This document shows, in pieces, positions 11,728 to 21,670 of a DNA stretch of 64,000 bases. Within the stretch, counting starts at the first letter, position 1, and each line of letters starts with the position of its first letter. A model generated the notes under the pieces. It did no database searches and was not told where the DNA came from. It saw only the letters and a program-made list of their open reading frames with translations. The DNA is from Cryptomeria japonica (lineage: Eukaryota; Streptophyta; Pinopsida; Cupressales; Cupressaceae). The DNA is taken from positions 123,747,640 to 123,811,639 of the forward strand of contig NC_081410.1 of assembly GCF_030272615.1 (NCBI RefSeq), read 5' to 3'. The position numbers were made by a program, and so were the translations under genes.

Positions 11728-13415
11728 TATAAGGTATCATGGATGGCCATTGGAGAGATCTTGGTGCAGTTTGAGGTTGATTGGACATCGTCATTGTGTC
11801 CGGGAGGCTGTTTCCATAAATTTTGACTTCAAATATGCCTATATTTTAGGTAAAATTGTTCCTGTAGCAAATTTTTTTTATTCGGAGGGCCATTAGGCTT
11901 CCTCCCCAACAACAACTCGTAAATTTTTTTCTATCATTCCTTTATTGTTTGCATATTTTTATTGGATCTAGAAAAATTATTGTTGTGAGTGAATTATATT
12001 ATCTTGGAACAAAATATTTGTATGGTTGTTGGTCCTCCACTGTTTGGAGGTAGGTTCCTTGCAGGCATTGTCACATTTGTAATTTATTAAGCCATCCTTT
12101 CATATTACCAGATCGGGCTTCATAATCAGATAGAGAGCTTAATTGTCTTGACTCGCAAAAGATTCATTTTTTTTTTGGTCTCGACTCTTCATTCTTGAAT
12201 GGGTGTATTACTTGCACAGGTCCGATGACATGACTTAGCCACTGCAACTAGTAGATTATTTTCATTAAAATCTGATTTATTTGTGGCCCATTAGATCCAA
12301 ATTGGCAGTTGCTTTGATTGTTTTATTCCTTGTCTCATGCCGTGCCGATATCGAGGTTCTTGCAGGCTTAAGCATTTGTATTAGCAGCAATTTTCATATT
12401 GGAGAATCGGTTTTGGCACAGGTGTTCCACATATTTGTGATAGATTCCTTTATTGGCCACTTTGTTGGTAAGATTGATCCATGCATCTCCTTTGCTTGGT
12501 TGGTGGTGATTCCATTTCCATCGGTTGATGCTAGGATTGGGTATTTGCCTAGCATTTCTATCTTATCTCAGTGTATTGTTGGTTGGTAGACACATTATTG
12601 GGCTTTCTTGTTTGCAGATCGGGTTCATTAGATTCATAGTGGCTTGTTTTAAAGAATGCATGGCAGGTTTCATATTTTGATCACTGTGGCGGTAGCTGAA
12701 ATCTCTTTATTTTTTGACCCTACATATCTAACCAATTGTGTGGGAGGTGGAGTGTGGGGTGAGGAGGCCCCACCTGGGGCCCCCACTTATATATATATAT
12801 TTTTTAAAAAGTAATTTTTAATCAAATTTTTTATAGAAAATGAAGAGGATTTTTTAATTCCCACAAGGAATATGCTACAATATATTCTTTGATGACATCA
12901 GCAGGTCAATCTCCATCTTGTTCAACCCCTCTCCATTGGTAAATTTCGTTTTGGAGGCAAACTTCAAACATTCATATCTCGATCATACGAGCTTGTTTTT
13001 TGGTGCAATTTTTTTTGATATGGGGTAGGATTTCATGCTCTTTCCAGTGGTATAGGTGTTTTTCCATTTTGATGCATAGATTTGTCAAAAAATACAGATT
13101 TTCGCCACTGTAGCTGAGTAATCCTCATTTTTGCGACTTCAAAGGCTTCATTCGGGCTCATATGGACTCCTTTTTAGGTGCCGTTTTCTTTGAAAGTGCA
13201 TAATTTTATGTCTACTTCAAATACATGCTATCCGTTTGTAGTGATTGTAAGTAGAAATTGTACTTTTAGCATATGGTCATTTTTGGCCCATTTTGGCATA
13301 TTTAATTCTTAGATCTCTGTCATGTCTTTTGTCTTTGATTGAGTGAATTGGGGGGGGGGGGGGGGTTGTGCCTCTCTCTATGTTTTGCTCTTTCATTTTG
13401 TTGCCACAGGTTCTA
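11728..13415 (+). other. Leader of the 8.9-kb element
   Basis: This is untranslated sequence between primer-binding site and Gag. Short frames such as 12281-12589 have no recognised domain. A run of 16 G lies at 13350-13365 just upstream of the Gag region. Confidence 0.55.
13350..13365 (+). repeat. G16 homopolymer
   Basis: Sixteen consecutive G residues lie in the element leader about 50 bp before the first Gag-like codons. Such a run could fold as a G-quadruplex or be an assembly-sensitive site. Confidence 0.9.
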
Positions 13416-13419
13416 AATT

Positions 13420-14270
13420 TCCACTTCTAACTCCACATAATTATGCATCATGGAAAATTAAAGCATGGAGTAAGTTAATGGAAAAATGACTCATCCATTA
13501 CATAAATGGAACAATGATAGCACCTGTAGATCCTAAAGCTGATCTTAAAGCTCAATTGGAATGGCTCACTAAAAATTCTATGGCTCTTGGAACTTTGAGA
13601 AAGTATGTAATACGATGACCTCATTTTTCACATTGAGAAATATACTATAGTCAAGGATGCTTGGGATATTTATGAAAAATTGTATGGTCAAGTTGATGAG
13701 ATTATGGGCTACAAACTTGACAATGAACTTACATTGTTGGATCCCAAGGATTTTGATACAATCCAAGATCATGTCACAAAAGAAAATGAGCTAAGAGCAA
13801 AGCTTAATGATTGTGGCATTGACAAGAAGGATGCTCAATTGGTTTACAATTTGTTGGACAAGCTTCCATCAGAGTATGTAGCCTTTGTTTCTAGCTTTCA
13901 CACCCATCGATCGACTCAAGGTGCCTCATACACTCCACCATCATTTGATGCATTAACGGAGATGTTGATACATGAGCAATCAAAGTTGAACAAGATGGGG
14001 ATTCTCAAGTCTTCAAAGTAACTAGATTTGGTGGCTAATAAAGGGAATCAAAGCAATCAAGGAAAAGGCAAGAACCAAAGGTAGTCTAAGCCAAACCCTC
14101 AACAAGATAGAGCACAATTATCCTCTCTACAACAATGTGATTCTACATCCTCACCTAAGGGGAAATCCTATAAGGAGAAGCTTTTTTGTGCGTATTGCAA
14201 GAAGTCAGGACATGTTGAGCACCATTGTTACAAGAAGGATATTGATGAATTGAAACATCTTCTTGAGTAG
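13420..14270 (+). pseudogene. Copia-type Gag, broken
   Basis: Translation across frames gives the Gag opening FPLLTPHNYASWKIKAWS, then KDAWDIYEKLYGQVDEI, LRAKLNDCGIDKKDA and LVYNLLDKLPSEYVAF, in the order of plant copia Gag (UBN2-like) proteins. The zinc knuckle CAYCKKSGHVEHHC (CX2CX4HX4C) is at about 14188-14230. It is broken by a TGA near 13488, a frameshift near 13610, and stops after 14020 and before 14295. The part 13680-14021 is one open stretch. Confidence 0.8.
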
Positions 14271-14294
14271 AATAGAATTAGTTTCCCTTCTAGA

Positions 14295-15317
14295 ATGTCT
14301 ACTTCAACTTCTTCCAAAGAAAAGAAATTTGATAAAGGAAAGGATCACACTTTTGGGACAAATAAAGGACAAGCTCTTTGTGCTACTACAAGTCATGATT
14401 CAGGGAGATGGCTTCTAGATTCAGGAGATTCTCATCATATGGCATCTCCGCAGTCTATGTTCTCTTCCTTTGAGCCTTGCAGCATGCCACTGATTTTAAT
14501 GGGCAATCATACCTATATGAATGTGATTGGGAAAGGATCTATTTCTATTGGGGATAACTTCTTCAATGATGTGTTGTTTGTACTTCATTTGACAAACAAT
14601 CTTCTTTCCATCTTTCAGATCTCTCATGGGGCAACAAGGAAGACTGTGGAGTTCACACCTGATTCAATTATCATTAGAGACTTGGAGAGTAGAGTGATCA
14701 TTGCAATTGGGGTGGTGAATCATGCATCTTGGTTGTACTCCTTTTCAGATTTTGGTCCTATTGATGAGGTTGATTCTTCACATGTTGATCACACTTCTTG
14801 TGTGGATTTAGATATCGAGGAGAACATTGGGTACTTGAACTTGGGTGTTCTCACATGTGATCCAGTTCTTGAGCCTTACATTTCATCTCCTCCTATTTAT
14901 ATTTCATCTACCATTGCATGTGATGATGCAGATGTTGCTACAGATTGGGCTTCTTGTGATTCAGTGCAACAGGATATACCTTGTCTTCTAGATGCAGTTC
15001 CTTGGGACAACTACTTGACAAACATTGTAGGTTTGTTTGTGAAGTCCTACATTGCAGATTTGGGAGACATCATTGATGATATTCATCTTCTCTTTGATGG
15101 AGATGATCCTTCTTTAGTTGTTACGAGGGAACACTCTGACCCTCTTGTTCATTCTCTACATGATCATTCTTTCGAGGTTGACATGATTGTGGATATTTAT
15201 GTACAACACTTGGAGGAGGTCTCTTTATCTTTAGAGGACACTTTTGAGCCTTTGGATCATGTTCTACATTCATCTTCAGTAGATCTTGGATTATCCTTTT
15301 CAGTCATGTGGACTTAG
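14295..15317 (+). CDS. Copia-type protease plus acidic C-terminal region
   Basis: This 340-residue frame opens with a Lys/Ser-rich linker. It has the retropepsin signature WLLDSGDSHHMA at residues 39-50 (DSG at 42-44; the usual next residue Ala is Asp), then GKGSISIGDNFFNDVLFVLH and NNLLSIFQISHG, as in copia protease. Where the pre-integrase and integrase domains should begin, it continues for about 180 residues of Asp- and Ser-rich sequence (DDADVATDWASCDS, FDGDDPSLVV) with no domain I recognise, ending VMWT. It probably continues the Gag reading frame upstream. The long acidic tail free of stops is unusual for a decayed element. Confidence 0.75.
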   Translation: MSTSTSSKEKKFDKGKDHTFGTNKGQALCATTSHDSGRWLLDSGDSHHMASPQSMFSSFEPCSMPLILMGNHTYMNVIGKGSISIGDNFFNDVLFVLHLTNNLLSIFQISHGATRKTVEFTPDSIIIRDLESRVIIAIGVVNHASWLYSFSDFGPIDEVDSSHVDHTSCVDLDIEENIGYLNLGVLTCDPVLEPYISSPPIYISSTIACDDADVATDWASCDSVQQDIPCLLDAVPWDNYLTNIVGLFVKSYIADLGDIIDDIHLLFDGDDPSLVVTREHSDPLVHSLHDHSFEVDMIVDIYVQHLEEVSLSLEDTFEPLDHVLHSSSVDLGLSFSVMWT

Positions 15318-18300
15318 TACACCTGATTTTTGTAATGTCCCCTTCTCATTGATAGACAGTGTAGTAGATGATTAGCCTATTATGTGGCCCTCATAGGCTA
15401 ATGAGGATGGTTAGAGGGTCTCTTGAGGGTTGTGTCATCTCCAATGCTTAGAGTTTTATAGATTTGGCCTTCATTCAACTTCATTCGGACTCCGTTTGCT
15501 CTATTGCTATTTATAGTAAGTTGAAGTATTAGAGATGGACCCTTTCTATTTTTAGAAAATGTATTTGGCCACATGGGGAATTATGAGGAGAGACTCCTAC
15601 TTCAGGCGGCATGTTAAAATGTTGTGTACTTAGGGAGATATTAATATTTTTGTGGCCAAATTAATATTAGTTCATTAAATGGCTAATTATAAAGTTATAA
15701 ATTAACTTTATAAAAAAATCACTGAAGTGAGTGTCTAGTCGTCATGAGAAGGGGCCAAAATATTTAATTAATTTATGTGCACTCTTCCCTAGGTGGCTGA
15801 GTTTAATTATTATTGCCAAGTTATTACATTTAATGATAAATTAAGAGCTTTATGGGAGAAATCGAACTTGTAGGGAAGCACATATATATTCAAGAAGTTC
15901 GAACTTGAGCATTCATTTTCTTGGCATTCTAACTTGATGAAATTTTATTTTGGAGAGCAGCAGAGAGGAGGGTTTCTGAGTTGCAGCAAACAGGGCATTG
16001 GAGAACAAACAATCTTCAGTGTTATAGGCTTCTGAGTTGGTGAAATACCCAATGAGTTTGGCTTCATCCAGGAGCCATTATTGAGCAGATTGGTGTTGAG
16101 AAATTCAGGGTTTTAATCAGTTTAATTCAGATTTCCATTGGAGAGTTCTTAAGGCAGCAAAAACGGGTTTCTAGGTCCCATTTCCAGCTTGTAGGATCTG
16201 ATTTTGGGTGTTCATACTGCTGCAAACAAGGCGTGGAAGCATAGACAGTTTTATCTGCCACATAGTAGTTGCAATAATTTACGGTTTGGACAAGGAAGAG
16301 GGCGGCTAGCAGCATTGAAGACCTTGGCACCATATGCATGATCATTACTCATCAATACTTGGTGATTTTCAGCTCAAATCTAGTTGCTTTTTCCATTGGG
16401 AGGCCTTAAGTTGAAAATCTGATTTCATCCTGGTATGCAAGTGTCTATAAACATTTTAGAAACCAATGAAATAAAGTTACAACAATGATTCCTATCTATA
16501 TTATTGTCTGATCAGTATAGTTTCAGAATTTCAGAATTTGTTTGAAGTTTATGTGCATTGCTTTTTTCATTATCATATATCCTCAAAACACAAAAAATTA
16601 CAAAACTCAAAAAGACAAACTGAAAACGTACAACAAACCCTCAGTATTCATTAAAAGTCAGTGGTTGGAAGACAAGGGGTCTTTACAATTTGAAGGGGCA
16701 CCTTTCAGCATCAACATGAGGACACTTGAGAGCAGTTTTTAGAGACTCCATACATCTTGAGGTTTCTTCCTATATTTTCACTTCATGATTGGGGAGACTT
16801 TACGGAGATACCTTTTCTTCCTAAGGAAAGGAATGTTGTTTGACGATCATGGAGCAGCTTCTTCATTTAGTTTCGAGCTTCTACCATTGGTTCACACTCT
16901 ACATTGAGGAGGGGCTACTTGGTCTCTCTTCTTCTCTCTTATGGGACGAACTTTTTCCTCACATGGGGTTTTGTCCTTCTCATTCTTCTTTGAGAGTTCT
17001 TTTGTATTTTCTTTCTTCTCTCTTTTTGGGGGGAGTTTTTTCCCATGCAGTTTTCTTCGTTTCTATGTTTGTGAGAGATTGCATTGCATTTGTACATGGG
17101 TACCTATTGACGTGTTTGAAATCGCATTGCTACGACTCCATCCGGCCAACGTAGAATAGAATGTACTCGCTGAGTATCCTATCCTCTCTTAAGATAAGGA
17201 AATCCCTAATGCTGGTTTTGTTAATCAAAGGGGACAACCTCAAGGTTTTGATTGTCAGGTTTTGATTGTGGGATTTCTCAGTGATTGATGTGATTTGCTG
17301 GGAGCACAAGGGGTCTTACGATTTTGCAACAGGTGGTCTGTTGTGATTCTCAGACTACGAAATAAAATAAAAAAGGGAAGGGTTTAGGAAGCCTAAGGAC
17401 AAGGATGATAACAACTAATGCAGCGGGTAGGCAAATTTCGATAAACCAGTTCTTGTTTTGCCAGAGATACCCTCACAACTAGACAAAAACAGTGCAAGCT
17501 CCAAGGGATGAAGGATTTTCAGACCGGAGACACTCGTTTTAGGCACCCAATTCTGGCGCAGCCTTAGACGAACACCTACAGTTGAACTAAGCACATTTTG
17601 GGTTCAGACTAACCATGCACGGTGACCTACAATCAACAGACCCCCAATGGTATGAACCAAAAATGCATCAAATACCCCTCCACACTTCACCATTAAAATC
17701 CCTGCACTCTAAAATTAACCAGCTGAAGGAAACCATGCAAACAGACTAAAACAAAGACAACAAACACCATATTTCAATGTTCATATATTTCCTTCAGCTG
17801 CCATTACAACAATTTTTGCAGAATCTCTATGCTATGCCTAAAATCTAATCTATTCTAACTCTAAAATCCAACTAAAAAATTCTAACTACAAAATTCTCTC
17901 TAACTGTCTAACTATCTAACCCTTTACAAAAGAACGGCCTCTGCCTTTTATAGTTTTTACAATATTGAATCAGAGGCTAGGATTGACTGCATCCAAGGGC
18001 TGCAACCTGCTATCCAAAAGCTGGCAGCCTTAACCCATGACCATTAAACTCTTAGTCATCTATCCAACTATTATCCCAACTACTTGCCACTATTGGATTC
18101 AATTTGAGTCTATCCGGTAGTTGGACATAATTGTCCACAAATATCTTGCGCGGGACCCATAGGCAGTTTTAGAAAAGAACAGTTTCAGTTTACAGAAACT
18201 GAACTTCTGGAGTTAAATCCAGCTGTGTACTTTTCCTGAGAATGCATGATTGTTGCATTCAGAGTGTTCTTCGGTCTTTGGTGGTGAACTTTAACTTGTT

Positions 18301-18965
18301 GCCCAGGTGGCACGCTTCCCAATGGTTCATCGCTTTGATCTTGCGCTGCATCTTTTCTCCTCCAGCTTCCAGCGCCTGGCCTTGGTTGCGATCCCTCTTT
18401 GATTTGCATTTTCAGGCCTTCGCCTAGTTCTCTGTGATGGCGTCTTGCGACCTGCAAACCATTAATCCCATTTTAATAAATTAATTTGAAAAATTAAAAT
18501 TAATTTAACAAACATTAAATTTAATGCTTGGAGGGTGATTTGAAAATTTCCCAAGTTTAACGCTTTTACTCCTTCCGCGAATTTAGTTGTTCTTGGCAAT
18601 TTCGGGCAAGAGGGGCGTTCAAAAAGTTTTATAAAAAAGTTCATACTTAGACGTTTTCGAAATTCAGCCTAAATGGCACTTTTGCAAACTTTAAGTTAAC
18701 GCCTTCCTATTTTATTTTCACATTTTCGGGGGGTTTGAGAGCAATTGCAAGGTTTTAAAACTTTAACATTGCGTCTTCCACGCTATATGCGAACTTTGGC
18801 GAAATAGGATAGTTTGCAAACTTTAAACTTCAAAACTTTACGCCTTATTGGTGAATTTTGGGACTTTGGGCACTTTTGCAAACTTCGGAGATTTTGGGCA
18901 CTTTTGAAAGGTTTAAAAACTTTTGACATGTACCCCCCTTTATGGCGAATTTCGGGATTTTGGCC
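15318..18965 (+). other. Noncoding internal region of the 8.9-kb element
   Basis: No protein motif is recognised. At 15331 the motif TGTAATGTCCCCTTCTC resembles the termini of the solo LTRs elsewhere in the window, and 15880-16500 looks like an LTR promoter and leader (ATATATATTC then AG-rich leader). No matching right end was found, so a nested insertion is only suspected. ORFs at 16840-17159 and 18185-18457 look accidental. Confidence 0.5.
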
Positions 18966-18970
18966 CTTTT

Positions 18971-19190
18971 GCAAACTTCGGAGATTTTAGCCACTTTGCA
19001 AACTTCGGAGATTTTGGGCACTTTGCAAACTTCGGAGATTTTGGGCACTTTGCAAACTTCGGAAATTTTAGCCACTTTGCAAACTTCGGAGATTTTGGGC
19101 ACTTTGCAAACTTCGGAAATTTTAGCCACTTTGCAAACTTTGGAGATTTTAGCCACTTTGCAAACTTCATAAACATTTCGTACTTTTAGA
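18971..19190 (+). repeat. 27-bp tandem array
   Basis: Seven units of exactly 27 bp start with GCAAACTTCGGAGATTTT at 18971, 18998, 19025, 19052, 19079, 19106 and 19133, with a partial unit at 19160. Units end either AGCCACTTT or GGGCACTTT. Degenerate relatives of the unit extend over about 18640-19420. Because 27 is a multiple of three, several frames stay open through the array; these peptides (FANFGDFGH-type and others) are by-products. Confidence 0.9.
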
Positions 19191-19715
19191 GCCTTTTGCA
19201 AAGTTTTGACACTTTGACAATCTTTTCTCCTTAGCGAATTTCGGGATTTTCAGACTTTTTTGCAAAGTTTTAAAACTTTAACATTTTTCCTCCTTTCAAT
19301 CTCCCTTTGGCCAAAATCGGCATTTTGGGTCCTCCTGCGACCTTTAGATGCTTCATCATATTTGGGGGATTTTGGAAGCTTCTGCCATTTCTCACCTAAC
19401 TTAGGCGATTTTACAAGTCAAAAAAAAAAGGACACTTTGAAGCTTCAGACTTAGTGTTTTACCAGCTTAAGTGATATTTTGAAATTTTAATGCCCGAACG
19501 TTAAACTCACCCTGCGGATTCCCAGGCTTACGCTCAAAAAAGACGCGAGACACCCTGTGCAGAACTCAACAGGGTGAAGGCGAAAAGACCAAAAAGAGGG
19601 GGACCCTGTCGGCGACAGGGAGCGTGTGCAACGCACAACCGTACCTTACATGGCCTCATAGCTGGGACCCATCTTATATTGTTAGCTTAAGTCTACATTC
19701 CCCTAAGTTGGACTT

Positions 19716-19725
19716 AAGGGGAGGG
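19716..19725 (+). other. Polypurine tract
   Basis: AAGGGGAGGG directly precedes the right LTR start TGTTGGTGTAAATT. It serves as the plus-strand primer site in LTR elements. Confidence 0.85.
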
Positions 19726-20153
19726 TGTTGGTGTAAATTATGGCTCATAATTACACTTTACTTAAGTTGACTTAAGTTAATACATTTCATTGAAGTTTGC
19801 ATATGAGACACTTAGGGAAGTTGCTTGTAGGAGAAATTCCACCTTTTATGGTCTTATATTGTTGTTACATTCCACCTTCGGTGGGTGATCCACTTCTTGT
19901 AGAATATTTATTATTTCTCCTACCTACCCTCACCTATCCTTGTTTCTCATTGGGCCACATGTCATGATTGTGTGCTTACTTATCCATATGGCCTTGCCTT
20001 TGTAAGCAGATTCATCTTCATTGTATTGGTTAATCTAGTTGATAGTATTTTGCATCTTGATGATATTACAGTTTGTTCTTACCAATATTTGTCTCTCTTG
20101 TTTGTGCTATTCATTGAGCTCTTGGTCTTGGTTATTTTTGACAAATTTTTACA
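19726..20153 (+). repeat. 3' LTR of the 8.9-kb element
   Basis: It starts TGTTGGTGTAAATTA and ends GACAAATTTTTACA. It is followed by the duplication GTCAC (20154-20158). It is colinear with 11273-11714. Confidence 0.85.
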
Positions 20154-20478
20154 GTCACCTTGGTAGTGATTGGTGGTTAGAGGGTGACTTTTGGTGATGG
20201 TGTTGGTGATAGGCCACCTATTGACAATGGTGGTAGGTGGGTGGGGCTGAGCTGGTGATATGTCACCTATTGACAAAGTGTTCTTATTCTTTTGATATGT
20301 GCTTGGTTTTTATGCAACATGACTTTCCTTTGCTTTGCTACATTCTCCTTTGATGAGGCTTTTAAGTGCATTAATATAACTCTTTGGACTTTCTTTGTTT
20401 GATTCTACTTGTGCCTTCCCTTTGCTTTCTTCATAACCAAGACTAGTTTTTGATGGTGATCTTTATTCACTTATAATA

Positions 20479-20748
20479 TTATCTAGGATTTTGATGCTCT
20501 TTTTCTCTAGTTGCTTCCTTAGTTTCTTCCTTCATCTTTAATTGAGAACTGATTTCTTCTTCAATTTTCTTGGCTTCCTCAATTTGAACTTTCAAATCGA
20601 TGGTTTCTTTTTTAGATTCTTCAATGTTCTGGCCTTTATAGATTCTTCTAGAAATATCCTTAAATGGGAGTGGGGGCTGTGGGATGATCCCTTGCAGACC
20701 TTGCACATGGTAGGATTGCACATTATTGTGGTAGGGTATACCCCCCAA
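20479..20748 (-). pseudogene. Coiled-coil Gag-like fragment of the old copia element
   Basis: The minus strand encodes about 89 residues. A Gln/Pro-containing start (GLQGIIPQPPLPF) is followed by a Lys/Glu-rich helix (ETIDLKVQIEEAKKIEEEIS), the kind of coiled coil found in non-autonomous plant copia Gag proteins. It lies between the nested element and the primer-binding site of the old copia element, the expected place for Gag. No zinc knuckle or pol domain follows. Confidence 0.45.
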
Positions 20749-21369
20749 TTTTTGTTGTTAGTGTTGTGAGTGCTCTAGAAATGCTCTTATTTTTTTTAAT
20801 TTTCAATCAAAATTAATAAAATGCTTGGGATTCTTGATTTTTTTTTATTAAACATTACTTGCTGTATAACATTGTATGGGGAGGTCATATGGCTCCCCTA
20901 AGTTAATTTTTTTTTTGATTTTTCAATCAATTGCTTTGAAATCAACAGATTTCTATGTCAATCTATAATTTCTTGGGCCTTTTAGACACAATGTTAGGGT
21001 CGATTTTGCCTTCAAAATTCTCCAAATGACAACTGTTGTGCAAATGCTCAACATAAAACTTTTAATTCAAACCCTTGTAGATCTGCCCACTTTGGATGAA
21101 ACAAAAAGCAAAACTTACTTTCTTGAACACTCTAGATCTAATGCTGAGTTTTGATTTTCCTCACAAATCACTAGAAACAACCTACAAACAAAAATTCAAA
21201 TAGGAAACCCCCTCAAAATCTACTTTTTGTCTCTCAACTGTTTTGATTCTTTAGATCATCCTAGGAGGCAAGAGAAGAGCATGCTCAATTTCAAGAAAAC
21301 ACAGAAAAATTACAGCCTTAGTTCTTCGGAAAATGGTCTAATGCTAGAAAATTCTTGGCTCTCCTACAA

Positions 21370-21670
21370 TTTTAGGAGTAGCTATGAAGGTAGCTATTCC
21401 ATGATCAAGATACTTAAGAGCTAATTACAAAAAGAGAAGAATTTATAAATGATATTATCAGAATAATATATACAAAGATGCAATGTGCATACAAGAGAGT
21501 GTGCCCATATGAGAGCAAGAGGTGGGTATGTATAGGCTATGCCAGCAAGAGAAGCAAATGTATAACTAACATGGGTTAAAGTACAAATGCCCTTGATAAA
21601 CCTAATCAACTAGGTGTGAATAGGACCCAAAAGGGAAACCAGCTAGTGAATAACCCCATTCACACCAACA
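21370..21670 (-). repeat. 5' LTR of the old copia element
   Basis: It aligns with 9129-9407. Its left edge TTTTAGGAGTAGC corresponds to TGTTAGTAGTAGC of the other LTR, and its right edge is CACACCAACA. The decayed primer-binding site abuts at 21357-21369. Confidence 0.55.

Larger units (their letters stand above)
11273..20153 (+). mobile_element. Non-autonomous copia-type LTR element (8.9 kb)
   Basis: LTRs of 442 bp (11273-11714) and 428 bp (19726-20153) enclose a primer-binding site (11715-11727), a Gag-protease region (13420-15317), about 4.4 kb without recognised coding and a polypurine tract (19716-19725). The flanking duplication is GTCAC. No integrase, reverse transcriptase or RNase H motif is present, so mobility would need a helper. 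The internal region contains a 27-bp tandem array and a TGTAATGTCCCC motif at 15331 that may mark a further insertion. The two LTRs differ by scattered substitutions and one 16-bp indel. Confidence 0.85.
9129..21670 (-). mobile_element. Old copia-type LTR element interrupted by a nested element
   Basis: Related LTR sequences lie at 9129-9407 and 21370-21670, both in minus orientation (shared block GTAGCTATG(G/A)AGGTAGCTA). The polypurine tract follows the left LTR (9408-9417, the inverse of CTTAAGGGAG). A decayed initiator-Met primer-binding site abuts the right LTR at 21357-21369, matching TGGTATCAGAGCC at 10 of 13 bases. Without the nested 8.9-kb element it is about 3.7 kb. A coiled-coil Gag-like fragment is at 20479-20748. 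The flanking 5-mers (GATTA and AATTG) do not match, so pairing of the two LTRs is probable but unproven. Confidence 0.55.

Noticed and set aside
18845-19201. Overlapping repeat-peptide ORFs on both strands
   Set aside because: They arise because the 27-bp tandem unit is a multiple of three and lacks stops in several frames.
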